DNA of 64,000 nt from Timema cristinae. Its lineage: Eukaryota > Arthropoda > Insecta > Phasmatodea > Timematidae. The notes beneath the pieces were generated by a model. That model was not told where the DNA came from and searched no databases. It saw nothing but the letters and a program-made list of their open reading frames with translations. A program made the translations under genes and the position numbers. Each line of letters starts with the position of its first letter. The first letter of the stretch is position 1. This document shows positions 23,640-36,690 of the stretch, one piece after another. Location of the stretch: the NCBI GenBank assembly GCA_039000515.1, contig JBCFYV010011135.1, forward strand, positions 13,716,376 to 13,780,375. Reading direction: 5' to 3'.

Positions 23640-24060
23640 AAGAACGTTTAGGAAAGATGGATAGAAACATATAAAAGGGACGAACACAATATGGCTTTTA
23701 TAATGAAAAGTTCACACTTTACATTGCTGCCACTGGACAAAGAGGTAATGGTTGCCTCTTAAAGAAAATTGATCGTCACCACCCAATCCCCCAACCCAGG
23801 TTTCATTCTATCAGAAATCATCAGGAAGGAGTGTGAAACGCGCAACTCAAATTCCTAAAAGAAGAAGAAGAAAAAAAAACACAAACGGGAGAAAATGGAA
23901 AATTGTAAAGCATTATAAGATACATAGAAAGGAACATGTAAAAGGTATAACCTAAAGGACAACCACAGGAAAAGGATATTGGATGCGAATATATAATATA
24001 TTTCTATAAGGAGAAACTCTTTTCGCTTTATGAGGTAATTATATTATGTCTGTAAAAATG
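23640..24060 (+). repeat. Family D repeat, near full copy
   Basis: Starts about AGGAAAGATGGATAGAAACA, passes TTTACATTGCTGCCACTGGA and CATCAGGAAGGAGTGTGAAA, and ends near the TTTTCGCTTTATGAGGTAAT motif. Copies also lie at 48748, 55735, 57186, 59275 and 63300, none with a long ORF. It is probably a non-autonomous DNA element. A short palindrome of its first 25 bases follows at 24070-24120. Confidence 0.7.
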
Positions 24061-24129
24061 TATAGGAAAGGTGGATAGAAACTTATATTATAAATTATAT
24101 GTTTCTATCCACTTTTCCTATACCTATAC

Positions 24130-24500
24130 TAATATTTGAAACTTCGAATAAAATGTGAATCCTATTTGTACTTAAATTTGAAATCAAAATGTTTAAGCTT
24201 CGCACAAGCATAAAACCCTGTACATTCTTTTCATACATTAAAGTGTTAAGGTGGAATGGTAGAGATTTCAAGTTAAAAGCAAAAAAAAAAATATATATAT
24301 ATATATATTTTGCAAAATAAATTAAACTATTCTTCATTAGGAAAATGAGGTTAATTTTCTTTACATGGTGACATCTGGCAGGGGTGAAACATTTTTCTCT
24401 TGATTTTAAAAATTTCTCATCATATGTTAATATGCTCGTGAGTTATATTCAAGAACGGTTGACATTACCATGTGTAGAAAACTAAACTCTATGTTTCTAC
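24130..24500 (+). repeat. Family G direct repeat, copy 2
   Basis: Second copy of the 21640 repeat, with a (AT)n run near 24291-24308 and an extra segment around 24410-24460. It ends just before the X11/Mint PTB exon intron boundary region. Confidence 0.65.
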
Positions 24501-24693
24501 CAGAGAAATACTTGATTTAATTTACCCCCAAAAATTGTTTGATATGAAAATTGTAAAATCACTTACCTTTTCTTGTGTTCCCTTCCATCCAACCCTTTGT
24601 GTGTATCTGGGCAGAATGCAGGTATACATCTATTTTCCCAATCTATTTATGGAATGAAAAAAAAGGAATGTGGTTGAGTGAATGGGGAAGTAC

Positions 24694-24836
24694 CTTGATA
24701 CGTGAGACTGCCTCCTCTGCTTGCATCATTCGTGTTGTCTTAGTGGGCTGCCCCTCACAAACGAGCTGCGTGGAGCCAAGATACCTCGCTCGGAACAACA
24801 CCCCCTCTATCAACACTGCCGGTTCGTGGATCATCA
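24694..24836 (-). CDS. APBA: X11/Mint exon, first half of the PTB domain
   Basis: This 143-nt exon has acceptor tttgtgtcgtcag|TG and donor ATCAAG|gtactt. It encodes two bases plus 47 codons, from [20 protein letters not shown] through [20 protein letters not shown] to EAVSRIK. YLGSTQL is the hallmark first beta-strand of the X11 PTB domain, and [12 protein letters not shown] is its first helix. In the family this domain binds NPxY-type peptides such as the amyloid precursor protein tail, and the adaptor acts in vesicle trafficking and synaptic or basolateral sorting. The exon leaves at phase 0 and joins the exon at 4315 (RIK-APEGE), exactly as in orthologs, across an intron of about 20 kb. 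The plus-strand ORF over the same region is a shadow. Confidence 0.97.
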
Positions 24837-25579
24837 CTGACGACACAAATAAATTACACCGACTGTCAACTCACTCAAACACTATTTCGTTAGGAACTTA
24901 TTTATTAAGAGTGACCTTGACTTACAAGTGGCTCAACACCTCTAGCTAAACCATGATTCTTATATTAAGTCCACTCTCGATTATCAACAATGATTGTAAC
25001 TCCTTAAGATATGGCATTTTTGAAATAGGTTTTAGTTGATTTATTGATCATAAAGTTAATGTAAACGTTTATCAAAAGCTTCCAATAATACTTACATTTG
25101 GATTACTGTGTAATTTACATTTACAACATTAATTATATGGGCTAAGAATATAAATATAGTTGTAATATTTTATTCTCCAAAATTTTGTCAGTTTCCATTT
25201 TTCGAATAAAAAGTTTCCTATGAAAATCAAACTGTGCCGGTCCAGGGTTTCAATTCACCAAATCAGAGTGGTCACAAAATCTCAGAAATAAATTCCTTAA
25301 AATTTTCCCGACCAACGAGATGTATAAGGATGTTTAAAAATATCTAAATAATACCTATATTTATCAATAATTATTTGTGAGATGCATTCAAATATAAGTA
25401 TACATAGACTGTGATAGAAACAATGTTTGAATAAGATGCAATTAAAACAATTATCTTCCTTATTCAGCCAAATATACCATTTTCTCCGATCAAATACTAT
25501 TTTCCCTGACATTTATTTCATTTTATTGGCAGTTTTAAGTTCCCTGACTTTTCTGTGTATTTCCTTACTGATAGCTGAC

Positions 25580-25772
25580 ACCCTGATAGACGAGGAAGAT
25601 AAAGTTTGAGTGAAAATGTACTCAAATTTGTGTGAAGGTAGAGTGAAAAACTAATTAAGAAAACCAGTACACAGAGCTAAGATTTGGGTCTAGACATCCC
25701 CGTCACTGGCAATTTGGTCTATTGTGAAAGTGACACATTAGAGTTAACCATTTGTCCACCGGTGCGGGCCAT
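25580..25772 (-). mobile_element. SINE family A, tail lost
   Basis: GTGAAGGTAGAGTGAAAAAC body and TTTGTCCACCGGTGCGGGCC head end are recognisable. Confidence 0.6.
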
Positions 25773-26867
25773 TTCCGAAAGAGAAAAGTAATAACCCTTC
25801 CATGACAGAAAGGTCTGGTTATTATTGAAGTTGAACACAGATTTTTGTTCATTACTATAAAAATTAGTGCATAGTTAATTATTGCATCAGTGGGAACTAC
25901 TGATTGTCATCATCTTGTATGAGTTGCCGATGACAAGGGTTCAAATACTGGCTGCGTTTATCGAGATGTTTATGTCCAAGATGGTTTCCTATTTATTTAC
26001 ACTCTTAAGTTTGTCTTCCATATACCTTGCCCCATAGTTATGGATTATTTTAACATTAACAAAGATAGAATAAATAAATACAAGAACTAGTAAAGTTAAC
26101 TTTTTGCTAGAGCATTTAACTAAATTTAAATAAGACAAAGCTACCAATACTTGAAAAGAAGGGGGGGTGAGTGGGGAGGGAGCTTGTGGAACTAACACAT
26201 ATAATGTTCAAATAATAGGAGAACTTAGCGAAACTGACAAATTTCACTAAATAGGCCTTTAAGTGTTTATTTTTCCTAGTTAAAGAAGTAATATATCAGT
26301 CAGTCGTCTAAGAAGATTTATTTTTCACATACAGTATAAACATTTACAATAAAAAATAAAAATAATAATAACCAAAGGATTGTTTTCTGCATGAACATGG
26401 CACGTACTATTAAGTGTTGTTACCCTTTTAAAGCTTTGAAATGCCTCTAGTTTTCCATGTTTTCCAGATCAACAGATATGCATTTCCCTAGTACTTTATC
26501 TGAAAAGTTAATAATAAATAGTGTCACATTTTTTGTTTTTTAAGAAAATGGTATTCTTAAAAAAGAATGATCAAAGACAAATATATCAGGTTTTTTTGGT
26601 GTAAATTCACATGAACTGGAAACTAATAATTTTCACTGAGTTATGCTCTTATTTTGAAAATTAATTAAAAATATCTGATGGTTTCGGTAATTTTATAAAA
26701 TTTGTCTTAGTAGCCTTGCCACACAAAATTCCCCAAGATTTCAGGTTTCCCCATTTCAGGGCGAATCAACCCTGAAAGTGGTTGATGCAATAATATTTAT
26801 GTTGATATTTAGCTAGAATTATAATAAGAGATTATGTACAATTTTAAAAATAGTTTTGTTTATTATT

Positions 26868-27090
26868 TAGCACCATGTCTTACTACCCATTCAGATTATA
26901 CGAGAATTGGGAAGGTTGAATTTAGAGGAAGTGAATCCACATTTGTGTGAGGGAAAATGGGAAAACCATTTTCTGAACAACCACCCCCAGTTCACCTGAC
27001 CGAGATTCAAACCTCGATCTCCCTGTCTTCGGCAGTCTAGCTCAACACAAAACTAGCCTGTTAGCTAAACTACGCCACTGAGGTGAGTTA
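26868..27090 (-). mobile_element. SINE family A, internal deletion
   Basis: Tail and head are present, but about 30 bases between GGTTATACG and the GAATTGGGAAGG segment are missing. Confidence 0.85.
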
Positions 27091-28147
27091 AAAATAGTTA
27101 AACTCTAGAATATGTTAAGGGAACTTGGGGAGAGGGAGTTTGTGTGTCCACACAGTTGCTGAAATAAACTTTTATCAACTTAAATCAGCTAATATGACAA
27201 TTATTTGCTAATTTTGTTTCCAATGTAGTTGAGAATAGGATGTTAAAGGATGATTTAATTTAGCCATCCCTTTCAACGTAGGTGCAATTAAGATTCCTTT
27301 GAAAGAGAGAAGTTTGTCTTGCTTGTTTTCACTATGGTTTAGCTTATATTATAGAGCCGTAGTGGATCTCTTTAGGTCAAGACTAAGTATTCAATGTAAA
27401 CAGAGTGTACGCATTTCTAGATTTAAGATTTGAGATAAAAACTCAACAAAGAACCAAATGTAGTGGACAAAACATAATTTCAAAGTTTTCAATTAAATTC
27501 TGATTGAATAAGAGTGATACTCATTTTAAAAACAACAATATTTATACATTAATACATGATGATTCCATTTAAGAACAGATTAAGCACAATAAAAAAAACT
27601 ACTTTTCATTAGTGGAGGAGAGATTGGTTACAACGTTAAATGAAATGGCACGAAGCTTAAATTTCTACACATAAAAAAAACAAGATAGAGAAAAAATAAA
27701 CCAACAAAGAGTTAAGATAGATAATGAATGGGTTACATTAGAATAAAACTAGAAAACTAATTAAATATTAATTTGAATGCAAGTCATGTTCTAGGATCCA
27801 AGAACACTGATTCGTTTATGGCTCTTAAACCTAAATATAAGGTTAGAGCAAGCAGAGAAAAGTTTTTATTATAAATCATATCAATCAGGCATATAAAAAG
27901 TTTAAAAAAGTCCAAGGTCAATAATTTTGACACCCAAAATAATGTTTTGAAAGCAGGGGGGCAAGGGGGAAAATCACAAGAATTATAGTCAACTAAATAA
28001 TATCTTAACTTATGAACCATTTTAAACTGTCACGCAAATATTTTTTTATTCATAACATTTCAAACACTGGAGTTTTTTGATTTTTCATTTACACTGGTTG
28101 AACCATCTATCCTTTTGTCCAGAGCATTAACAAGTCTTACACCCGCT

Positions 28148-28372
28148 TTGGTGGGTGGTCTAAGGAATCACTCCGCAACAGACTAGACTGCCAAAGACAG
28201 GGAGATCAGGGTTCCATCCCTTCGGGTGTAATGAGGGTGGTTTTTCCTAAATGGAATTTCACTTGTTCTCCACACAAATTCGGATACACTTCCTCTAAAA
28301 TTTAACCCTCTAAATCCTCAACACATTAGTGTAGTGGGCGTATCACCCACATGGATGGTGCTAAAAAGACAA
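28148..28372 (+). mobile_element. SINE family A, diverged, plus strand
   Basis: GATCAGGGTTCCATCCCTTC box B region, GGGTGGTTTTTCCTAAATGG body and a decayed tail GTATCACCCACATGGATGGT. Confidence 0.7.
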
Positions 28373-29693
28373 GGACTTTACTCTCATTAAAAAGGTCTAA
28401 TATTGTGTTAGTACAAATTAAAAGAGCAAGATTTGATGCAAAATTAAACACCTTCTATTATTTCAAGATGAGAATTGATGCAATATCAAGAAATGAAAAT
28501 AAAACCAAACTAATCTTTGACTTATATTTTGCATTTTTCTATTTTCACTCAAGCTTTGTTTCTCATGTGAAACAGTGGTCTTCACAGACACTCTAGTGTT
28601 AAGTACTTAAACCGCTTGCGTGATTATTAACCGACAGACACCTCTGGTTCATCTCTGGACTCCCATAATGTGCATGGCCCAATTCAGGCTTAAGCTGTCA
28701 CAGAATCTTGAGACCCTTTGAGGGTCAACTGAGCTCAACCCCCCACGAATAACATCTAACTTAGATTGTAATACAATTCAAACCAAACGTTGCATCAAAG
28801 CGTGATTTTTTTTGTATTACACTTTATTAAAGTAGAATTGAAACCAATGAAATAGTTTTACCATATTTAAAAAAAGTTCAACATAATAAAAATCCAATTA
28901 TTTTAAAATTAAAAAAAAAAATTGTGTCAATTTCAATTTCGCTGTTGCCAAATGAATAATGTAAAAACTGAAATATATAAGGTTTTATAATAAAATTTCC
29001 CCGTTAAACGCAACTGAGATGTGCTCTTAAGTTAATGAGTAACTAAAGTGAAATAAGATCTACTATAATAAGTATTTTCAGGCTCTCATACAAACATAAT
29101 ATGCATGAACCATTTTAAATGGGAGAAGAAAATATCCTATTGTTGTTGTTAATATTTGCACATCAAGTTTCAAAATATGCATATTTTACAAATGAAAATT
29201 CAAAAATAATGTTAAACTGTCACTAAAAGTTTTTAAAAATCCTATTGATGCTACCGGTTTATCTTATATATGGCTGTAGTTGCAGCAAAACAAAAACTGG
29301 CAACCTTTGCCAATGTTTGGAATGGCTCTACAAAGTTGCCGAGTAAATATGCGCCATGAAAAGAGTAGACAGCTTTGTGATCAAGAAAGCTCACAGTTTA
29401 AAACAACCAACACGATATATTTAATAATATACTGGTAAAAGGGTTGCCGAGTGATAGTGTAAATGGAATGGGCTGTTTACATAAGGCATTCAATTATAAT
29501 GAACCAAGACATTGGGGGTGGGGGGAGTCCTTAATGAGTGATTTAGTAAAATATTTTCAGCCTGTGTAAAAAACAAAAAACAAAGAGCAAGAGGTACATG
29601 AGCCAATCATTGTTTGTTTATTTGTGCACCCAGTCGGGTTTATTAACTAAGAGCACTACCCGAATATAAGGGTATACTCTACATAGACTATAA

Positions 29694-29969
29694 GGTGACC
29701 TGGTGGTCTAGGGTAAGGTGTCAGACTTCTATGCTGGTGGCCGGGGTTCAATCCTCGGTCCCGCACAGATTTATCTGATTGCCAAACCCTTCCTTCACCT
29801 CTGACAAGACATCTTGTGAATGTGAGGAATGCCAGGTCTCCACCGTGGTTCGGATCCCACGTTAAACTGTAGGTCCTTCATTTCATCTCACAATCACCCT
29901 ACCATTACACATTAGCTTAAGTGCGTATAACCCGAACGGGTAGTAAGACGCGGTGCTAATAATAATAAT
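29694..29969 (+). mobile_element. SINE family B, full length with target duplication
   Basis: A complete copy flanked by TCTACATAGACTA at 29678-29690 and 29969-29981. This defines the family B start (GGTGACCTGGTGGTCTAGGG) and its end in (AAT)n. Confidence 0.93.
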
Positions 29970-30235
29970 CTACATAGACTAGAAACTTTGTTATGAAAGA
30001 ATACCTATCGTAGATCCAAGAAATGTACTAAAACATAAGAATTTAGAGTGACATTACATAAAAAAAGTAAAAATCAAGTTTTGTGATGTTTATAAGTCTA
30101 ATCATTTGTTTAAAAAGTTAAAAATCATCACAATTTCCTGAAAAAATTGAATATGTTTATCATTAATTGCCTACGCTGAGAAATTAAGCAAGAGTGAGAA
30201 AAAAAGGAAAATAAACTTTTTTATTATTACTAGCA

Positions 30236-30535
30236 TTATTATTAGCACCTCCTCTTACTAACCATTCAGGTTATACGCACTTACGCTAATGTGTATGTGT
30301 AACGGTAGGGTGATTGTGAGATGAAATGGAGGACCTACAGTTTAACGTGGTATCCTAACAACGACGGAGGCCTGGCATTCCACATATTCACAAGTTGTGA
30401 TTAATACATTTCTTGTCAGAGGTGAAGGAAGGGTTTGGCAATCAGTTAAATCTGTACCGGGGCCGAGGATTGAACCCCATACCCCAGCACAGAAGTCCGA
30501 CACCTTGCCCCTAGACCGCCAGGTTACCCTGGGAA
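30236..30535 (-). mobile_element. SINE family B variant with insertion
   Basis: Has the TTGTGATTAATACATT insertion like the 33116 copy and an altered tail (AGCACCTCCTCTTACTAACC). Confidence 0.88.
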
Positions 30536-30881
30536 TTTTTTTTATAGAGCATAAACATTTCCTTAAAAAAAATCCTTGAATGCAAGTATTTAAAGTTAGT
30601 AGTTAAGGCATGAGAACAAATCAAAGTTACACTTTTAATACCCCTCGCATTGAGGTGAAATCATGCTTGTGGTCAGTAGGCAAACATTAATAGCACTCTT
30701 GATTTCAAAATAAATACATTTAATTGTAATGTGATGTCACACATTATCTGACTCCCCCTATTCCCGTAATCCCGCAAAGCACTACTCTCCAATCCCATGT
30801 CTCCCCTTATATGCATATTATGTAGTCTATGGACAACCCTTAAATGGTATTTAAATTTGTGGTATAAGTATATAATAATAT

Positions 30882-31128
30882 TTAGCATCGCGTCTTACTA
30901 CCCATTCGGGTTATACGCTTTAAGTACTAATTACGCTAATGGATTAGGAATTGAGAAGGTTGAATTAGAGGAAGTGAACCCGCATTTGCGTGGAGGGAGA
31001 GTGGAAAACCATTTAGGAAAAACCACTCCCAGTTCACCTGACCGAGATTCGAACCTCAATCTCCCCGTCCTCAGCAGTCGAGCTCAACACAACAAGCGCG
31101 TTAGCCAACTAAACCACCGAGGTGGGTT
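30882..31128 (-). mobile_element. SINE family A, full length
   Basis: Complete copy. The flanks tataagtatata and tatataagcatata are a likely imperfect target duplication. The plus-strand frame through it is not a gene. Confidence 0.9.
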
Positions 31129-32944
31129 ATATATAAGCATATAGATCACTAATATATTTACTGAATTACACTGATTCACAGCCTTAATAACTTCATGTGC
31201 CTTAGAGAAGGGCTACTAGAAGACAAAATAAGCTACGTGTCTAAAAAATTTTTTTTTTTTTGGGAAAGTGTGTAAGCTATACTCTTTTGATTTACTAATA
31301 CCAATTTATTTAGAGCTATAAATATTTAGGGATGGGCCCTTTTTGACTCTCAAAAGCCTTAAGAATATTCGTGGACAGTGATGAACTGGGCCGCTGGGAC
31401 ACCGGGGCTTGCCACAATTATTTAAACTTTAATCAAACGTTCCAGGGAGTAAGGCTGAAGTGCCCAGAAAGCATCATTTGTGGACAAATGTGATGGCATT
31501 AAATTTAAAACCATCCCATTAGTTGTTTATTGAAGATGTTATAGATAAACTTAAAAACATATATTTAATGATCTACACAAATAGTGATTGGAGGATCATT
31601 TCAAAAAATCAAATGTATCAATAAAAACATCCAGTTGTTGTATAAGTATTTATAATAATTTTTGCTTGTGTATTAGAAAGCAGAAACAGATCATTGATGA
31701 TGTAGCTGAAATATCTTTTGGATTAAATTAACTAATAATAAAGAACTAACCATTTAAGTGGTAGATATTAATCCATGCTAAAAGAGACCATATTTGTAAA
31801 CCCGGGCCGGTTGGAGCATACCAGTTCACCCATGTTTGTGGGTTTGAAAAAAACATTCAGTTTCATGATTCTTTAAAATATCATTATAAATCTGAATATT
31901 TTTTTAGAACTATTATGATACTTACTACTGGCTTAGCATAACAAAATTAAACTATTAAACATAACAACTAGACTCTAGTAATGAAATAAGGAAAAACTTA
32001 ATATTATATTTGAAAGTAACTTGATATTTATGTAAACAGCTTTACGTCAAAATACAAGGCCTAGTCCAAGTAACAAATTTACTCTGGAAAGAACAGTCAA
32101 AAGAGAAAGTAGAAATCTCAACAACACAACCATGAAAGATATAAAGTCATATGTGTAATAATGATTATAAATGAGAATTAACATTTAGTTACAAAATTGT
32201 TTATTAATATTTTTGGAGACTATAAAATAAATTTCAATAAAAATGCTACAGTGGTTGGTGTTACCAAGAAAATGATGTAGAAGGTTTCCAACAATATTTA
32301 GGATTACAAATTATAAATGTCAGAAATCTGACAAATGTTCTACAAAACATAAATAATAGGTTAAAGCTAAAATTAAAATCAAAAGTGGTAGGCGAGCTTG
32401 GGATGATCCAGCAGAGCATTGGCACACTAAAACCAAGTTCTTGGGTTCGATTTGTGTGTCCAGGTGTTATTTTTTAAACTAATTTGATATATTTTAACTA
32501 AGAGGTGAACCAGTTGAGTTGTGGACAAATGAAAGCTCAGGCAGTGCAGCTTTTAAGCGAGCAAGGCTCCATGCAAAGGGAGAGGGGGTGTCTTGATCTC
32601 ACTTACCAGCGCAACGAGCAGGTCAGCGCGTGGTCAAAGGGGGCAGAGTCAAGTGGACAGAGAGAGAGTGCAAGAAAATCAACACATACATATCAGTTCA
32701 AATATCCCAACCACGTTAACAACAGTTACTTAATTTAACAAAACTTGCAGTGCTCGCAAGTAATTATGTATTACTATTAAGGAAATGAAAAAAGTTTGTA
32801 TATATACAGGGTGTACCATAACATGTGGGAGCCACTTCAGTAGTGGACAAAAACAATGATAATAGTTCATACAATCGTGTGTCGCATTCAAATTTGTTAC
32901 AGAGTTATAATCATGTTTAAAAAAAATATAATGTTGGAAATTGT

Positions 32945-33106
32945 GTAGGAAAAAGACCGCAAGTGAGGCCAAGAAATAAATGGCAGGAACGGATAAAATA
33001 AATTAGTCAAGTGAGAGAAGAAGAATGGAAGAAATTAAAGGGGAAAGAAGGGTGAAAAGATAGAGGAAGATGGGGGCATTTTCTAAACTGACCCGGCCAT
33101 CGGCTG
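32945..33106 (+). mobile_element. LINE 3' end remnant
   Basis: GAAAAAGACCGCAAGTGAGG, then AGGAAGATGGGGGCATTTTC, then AAACTGACCCGGCCATCGGC. This is similar to 58960-59030 and 19455-19655. A family B SINE (33116-33428) was inserted immediately after it. Confidence 0.5.
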
Positions 33107-33115
33107 GAAACAGTT

Positions 33116-33428
33116 TTATTTATTATTAATTATTATTATTATTATTATTAGCACTGCGTCTTACTACCGTTCGGGTTATACGTACTTACGCTAATGTGTA
33201 ATGGTAGGGTGATTGTGAGATGAAATGAAGGACCTATAGTTTAACGTGGAATCCGAACCACGGTGGAGGCCTGGCATTCCTCACATTCACAAGTTGTGAT
33301 TAATACACGTCTTGTCAGAGTTGAAGGAAGGGTTTGGAAATCAGATAAATCAGTGCCGGGACCTGGGATTGAACCCCGGCCGCCAGCACAGAAGTCTGAC
33401 ACCTTACTCCTAGACCACCAGGTCACCC
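33116..33428 (-). mobile_element. SINE family B variant with insertion, target duplication
   Basis: Flanked by GAAACAGTT. Carries TTGTGATTAATACACG between CACAAG and TCTTGTCAG, absent from the main form. Confidence 0.9.
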
Positions 33429-33496
33429 GAAACAGTTGTTGTTGTGATGTTGATGATGATGATGATGATTCATGTTTCTGCTCTAGTAATATTTTT

Positions 33497-33712
33497 ACAT
33501 TCATTATTGTTTCCAGCCTGTGGTCAGTTTATTATTCAAGCCCTATATTTCCCACTACCGGCTTGCTAACCCTGTCTTAGCTTCATATAACTTATAATCT
33601 AACTTAAGACTAGGACAAGCACAGCATCCAGTCCCCGGTCCTTAATTCAGTACTGTGAAAGGGCAAACCCATATTTAACCAATGACAAATTTATTGGCCG
33701 TGCCAAGACTCT
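33497..33712 (-). mobile_element. SINE family C, head truncated
   Basis: TTGTTTCCAGCCTGTGGTCA through CCAGTCCCCGGTCCTTAATT to GGCCGTGCCAAGACTC; the first part of the tRNA-like head is missing. Confidence 0.82.
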
Positions 33713-35569
33713 AGTAATATGGAGCTGCTTAACAATATAGGAAGTGCTCAAAATGGCCACCTTCGGCCTGAAAGCAAGTCTGAAGTCGTCATATCATAGA
33801 ATGATGCACTATTTCAAAAATACATTGCATTGCAATACTGGCATTCATGATTATAGCTCTGAAAAAACATAAAATAAGGTACATGTTTATACTAACTTTA
33901 TTAATTTTTTTTGTCCAATGCTGAAGTATTTTCCATATGTTACAGTACACCCAGTATATATATGAGGATTCATTTAGTGTTGTACATACACATACCAACC
34001 CCTTTCAATATTTGGCTTAGACTAAGCCTACACAGAAAGCGATTTTGAGCGTATATATATAGCATGTGGCTTGTCTGAGCTTGTGAGTGGAAAAAAACAA
34101 AACGTATTAAATCAAGTCAGACCGGCCACAGTACAAGTGTGAGTGAAAACAACTCACTGTCGTTCAACGCCCAATATCGCCTAAAACAAACATGTTTGAT
34201 TTTTATCACCGACACGCTCGATAACAAGTGTTTTGGACATGTCATCACAGTTGAATATGAAATCTACTCGTCGTTGCTTGGAATAAATCTGTATTGTGGG
34301 ACACCTTCAGGCCCGGAGTGTTATTTGGGAAGAAGTTTGCGACACAGCAGACAATCATGGCTGTAAATATTCTACTTTTTTTAAACAATATTTCCTTCAC
34401 TGGATGAGTGCCTCATGTTTAGTCATAGAAATGTGTATAAGTAATTCAACCCTACCAAACTACCAGTGAAGTAAGAGTGTCACAAGCGACCTGCATAGAT
34501 GGGAACGTAGAATAGATTTCATGCTCATCTAATCTGGTTTGACATTGATGGATGGGAAGTTGGTGTTCAAATTGAATCTATTTCTTAATGGTTCTCCAGT
34601 CTGACTCAATGAAAATGGGGATACATTTCTGCCTTTATTATCCCTACCACACTAGTTTAATTTAGATGAGAATAGCAATATTGACCAATTAATAAAATAT
34701 GAACAAGCCCATAGCTGCCCTGAAATCTGTATGGCCAACCAATAAGATCAATGATGTTTATAGCAATTGTTATTAATTGATCACACTTAGCGCTCAAACT
34801 CATAATCTGTGTGGTCTTAGCATTATAAGTGAAATAACATATTTAAATCACTACACTCTAAACAATTTGTCATGATTGTAATTATTTTATTTGTATAGCT
34901 ACAAGTTTAGACTTTAATGCTACCCCAAGATAACTTATATATTCACAGCTTACCATCCCCTATAACTCTTTTTTTTATGTTTCTACAGCCATCTTTTTAA
35001 ACAATTTGTACCTAGCTAGAATAACACAAATCCCCCACCACTTCTTAATTTACAATGTGGACATAAAACCCAATGTGAGTTAACCCCTGGGGGTAGTTGG
35101 AGTTTGGTACTATGGGCCAGAGACCAGAGAGGGGTAAGGAGATGGGGGGAGGGGGGGTCACCACAGCCCTCTAAAAGCCATACACAATGGTTTGTTATGA
35201 GACACAAAAGGCCTATAAAGACACTTACTGTGTAAAACCAAATTGTTTCATAGTTCTGATAAAGATACTCTAATATATGAATTAAATTAAATTTAAAATA
35301 AAAAAATATTAACGTTACTCGAAATATGTATGAGTTATTAAAATAACGTTCAACTAATGAGTCACACTAACGTCGAAGCAATCAACTCAAAGCGACATGT
35401 GTGTATGTGCGTGTGTATATGTGCGAGGGTGCACTGCATGAAGCACGTGTGAAGCAGTGCCTCAGTCTCACACGGCACTTAACAGATGGCAGCACCATCC
35501 CTGTACAAACACAGCTGGCCTCTCAATGTGCGACTTGAACCTCGACAACGCCAACAGCCGACAAGTTTA

Positions 35570-35790
35570 CAATGGTGAAGATACATTTAGTAATACTGTA
35601 TAATCAGATATAAAAAATATTTATCTAAGCAATGTTTAATAATAATGTACACTCTGTTTCTAAAAAAATGTGGCGAAGAAACATTTAGTAATAATGTATA
35701 CTATGTTTCTAAAAAAAAAGTAGTGAAGAAACATTTAGTAATATTCTATACCAAGTTATAAATGTAGTGAAGATGCATTTGGTAATAATG
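35570..35790 (+). repeat. Diverged minisatellite, ~50-60-bp unit, four copies
   Basis: GTGAAGAAACATTTAGTAAT followed by AATGTATACTATGTTTCTAA recurs with drift. A-run length changes between copies. Confidence 0.75.
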
Positions 35791-36357
35791 TATTATGCTA
35801 AGCTTTAGTTTTATATGAGATTTTATACATAACATATTATGTCCACACATGAGTAGAAGAGAAAAAAAAAGAATGTGCATGTGTGCTTAGCTTTAAAATG
35901 AGAGCCAAGATTTGATCCCTGACTAGGTAGTAATACATTTGACTAAAATTCACCTCCTATTTCTGTTTCATTGATACCATTCAAATGACTAATAGCCAAT
36001 GTACAGGAAAAAGATCATTATCATTTGGCAATAAATTTATAGTTTAATTTCAATGGTCAACCAATATACAATTCACCAAAACCATAATAAAACACATAAT
36101 TAAACTTTATTAAACAATCAAAATATTTTTTTTTAAGTTCATACCTTGTAACAACAGCTTGGTTGAGAAAATGCACCTGCATTAGCATTGATGAGGGATG
36201 GTTAAACCATCCCCTAATACACCCAGCATGGGTTTAAACCTTTTATCTCATCCCCATCAAAACCAGACAATACGAGATTGACTCCTTTGTACACATGCTC
36301 ATGATGTGGGTAATATTTAAATCCCTCCCTCCAACCAACCGCCTGCCCACCTATCCA

Positions 36358-36359
<2 letters not shown>

Positions 36360-36456
<97 letters not shown>

Positions 36457-36637
36457 CTCTCGCACACATACCACACACACACCTCTCTCTCACACACACA
36501 CACGCTTGCACTCTCTCCACACACACACACACACACACACCACACTCTCACACACTTGCACTCTCACACACTCACACTCACATTCTCAGACACACACTCT
36601 CTCTCACTCTCACACTCACACTCAAACTCTCTCTCTC

Positions 36638-36685
<48 letters not shown>

Positions 36686-36690
36686 AAAAT
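36360..36690 (+). repeat. Compound microsatellite (CT)n-(CA)n-mixed-(AT)n
   Basis: CT run at 36360-36397, CA run to about 36450, a mixed CA/CT/GCA section, then AT at about 36642-36680. The open frames over it on both strands are artefacts. Confidence 0.95.

Larger units (their letters stand above)
4316..24693 (-). other. Large intron inside the PTB domain
   Basis: A 20.4-kb intron splitting the PTB domain between RIK and APEGE. It holds the candidate extra PTB exon at 12353-12613, a pogo-type MITE, other MITEs, a LINE remnant and more than fifteen SINE copies listed separately. I see nothing coding in 5610-6290, 8580-9670, 12990-14780, 15960-17090 or 17350-18760 apart from AT-rich unique-looking sequence and microsatellites. 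Confidence 0.85.

Noticed and set aside
24575..24949. 124-codon plus-strand frame over the PTB exon
   Set aside because: It is antisense to a certain X11/Mint exon.
32800..32860. Possible transposon end at ATACAGGGTGTACCATAACA
   Set aside because: The motif looks like a known type of terminal repeat, but no matching second end was found nearby.
33241..33580. Frames on both strands with a Ser or Asp run, and a similar one at 60890
   Set aside because: Family B SINE plus a GAT-repeat; no coding evidence.
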